Below, in pieces: positions 6,623 to 7,324 of a DNA stretch of 7,324 nucleotides (its first letter is position 1; the number at the start of each line of letters is the position of its first letter). Under the pieces are notes generated by a model. That model was not told the origin of the DNA and made no database searches. It was given only the letters and a program-made list of their open reading frames with translations. Location: the NCBI GenBank assembly GCA_020201235.1, contig JAIVHD010000243.1:1-7324 (forward strand), in the 5' to 3' direction. The position numbers and the translations under genes were made by a program. This stretch comes from Lysobacteraceae bacterium (lineage in GTDB: Bacteria; Pseudomonadota; Gammaproteobacteria; Xanthomonadales; Wenzhouxiangellaceae).

Positions 6623-7324
6623 GACGAGGACTCCGGCGGCATCCATGCGTTGATCCGAAAGCCGGAATTGGCCCGGGTCATGATCTCCAGACGTCCGCCG
6701 AGCTCCTTGATGCGCTCGCGCATGCCGTTCAACCCATTGCCGGGCAACAACTCGATCGTGCCGCGGCCATCATCGCGCGCTTCCAGCCGTAAGCCGCTTT
6801 GGTCACCGCTCAGGCTGATCCACAGGTTGCTCGCGTGCGCGTGGCGAACCGCGTTGGTGATCACTTCCTGCGCGCAACGCAGCAGAATCTGGGCGCGCTT
6901 CGGGTCGGTTAATGACAGCTCGTCGGGGATGTCGAGGTGGATGGCCGGCTCCGGCACGCCGGAGGCCAGTTCGCGAATCGCCTCGCGAAGATCAACGCGA
7001 TCGTTCTGGCGCATGTCGCTGACCACTTCGCGCACATCGGACAGCAGCAAGCGTGCAATCGATCCGGCCCGGTCGACGTGCTCCTTGGCCTTGCCGTCGG
7101 CGGTGTGGCTGGCCACTTCCAGATTCAGGCTCAGGGCAGTCAGGTGATGGCCGATCAAGTCGTGCAGTTCACGCGCGATGCGCACACGCTCGGCGATTCG
7201 GGTATTTTCGGTCAACAACGCCTGGGTTGCGCGCAATTCCGAATTGACTCGGCGCAGCTCCTCACGGGCCTTGACCTGGTTGAGCGCCAGCATTGAGGCT
7301 GCGTAAGCAAACAGCATCAGCGCC
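6619..7324 (-). CDS. Sensor histidine kinase, HisKA_3/HATPase_c class (N-terminus outside window)
   Basis: The frame enters from the right edge without a start and ends at TGA 6619. The visible 234 residues begin with the end of a hydrophobic, probably membrane, segment (ALMLFAYAASMLAL), followed by a coiled linker (KAREELRRVNSEL). The dimerisation domain carries the phospho-acceptor His in RIARELHDLIGHHLTAL (His codon 7164-7162), typical of HisKA_3 kinases of the NarX/DesK group. The ATP-binding domain shows the N-box EVITNAVRHA, the D-x-G-R-G motif in ARDDGRG and a second glycine motif in GNGLNGMRERI. An internal Met at 7317 is unlikely to be the start, because the membrane segment would be cut. 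It overlaps the regulator gene by 4 bp, and the two form one operon. The sensing part is not visible, so the signal is unknown. Confidence 0.93.
   Translation of the reverse strand, partial: ALMLFAYAASMLALNQVKAREELRRVNSELRATQALLTENTRIAERVRIARELHDLIGHHLTALSLNLEVASHTADGKAKEHVDRAGSIARLLLSDVREVVSDMRQNDRVDLREAIRELASGVPEPAIHLDIPDELSLTDPKRAQILLRCAQEVITNAVRHAHASNLWISLSGDQSGLRLEARDDGRGTIELLPGNGLNGMRERIKELGGRLEIMTRANSGFRINAWMPPESSS
6631..6634 (-). promoter_or_regulatory. Shine-Dalgarno site that fixes the response regulator start at GTG 6622
   Basis: GGAG on the minus strand lies 8 nt upstream of GTG 6622. It is inside the last codons of the kinase gene, and the GTG overlaps the kinase TGA. This arrangement is typical of translational coupling between a kinase and its regulator. 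Confidence 0.6.

Noticed and set aside
6338..7147. Plus-strand 269-codon frame over the two-component genes
   Set aside because: It is antisense to the kinase and regulator frames, which carry the full set of family motifs.

Overview
The window suggests a free-living gammaproteobacterium of moderately high GC, perhaps from the Xanthomonadales/Lysobacterales-type lineages. That placement is an inference from codon use, gene style and the repeat-rich spacers; there is no rRNA or other phylogenetic marker here. It holds four protein genes (two cut by the window edges) and two spacers filled with repeats.

Positions 1-3705, minus strand: one uninterrupted reading frame of 1235 codons that runs off the left edge. 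It encodes a secreted multidomain protein. An N-terminal signal peptide is followed by a ComEC-like metallo-beta-lactamase domain with its metal ligands in place, an Ig-like segment, an OB-like segment of the kind seen in extracellular nucleases, and at least three lamin-tail domains (LTD). The long plus-strand frames across this region are antisense shadows. The best guess is a cell-surface or extracellular nuclease/phosphodiesterase.

Positions 3706-4602: an 897-bp non-coding spacer between divergent genes. It contains a 270-bp nested inverted-repeat element (3967-4236) that can fold as a stem with two side arms, two copies of a CTTGGCG-type repeat, and a short ATCTGCG tandem array. Positions 4603-5709, plus strand: an unrecognised secreted protein with eight cysteines and a Gly/Ser-rich linker. 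A third CTTGGCG-type copy lies beyond it in inverted orientation, so this orphan gene sits between repeats.

Positions 5918-7324, minus strand: a two-component system read toward the left, with a histidine kinase of the HisKA_3/HATPase_c (NarX/DesK-like) class cut at the right edge and a NarL/FixJ response regulator. The genes overlap by GTGA, so the regulator probably starts at GTG 6622 rather than at ATG 6646. Its first residues are four copies of a 12-bp tandem repeat. The signal and targets of the system cannot be read from this window, and nothing directly ties it to the other genes.
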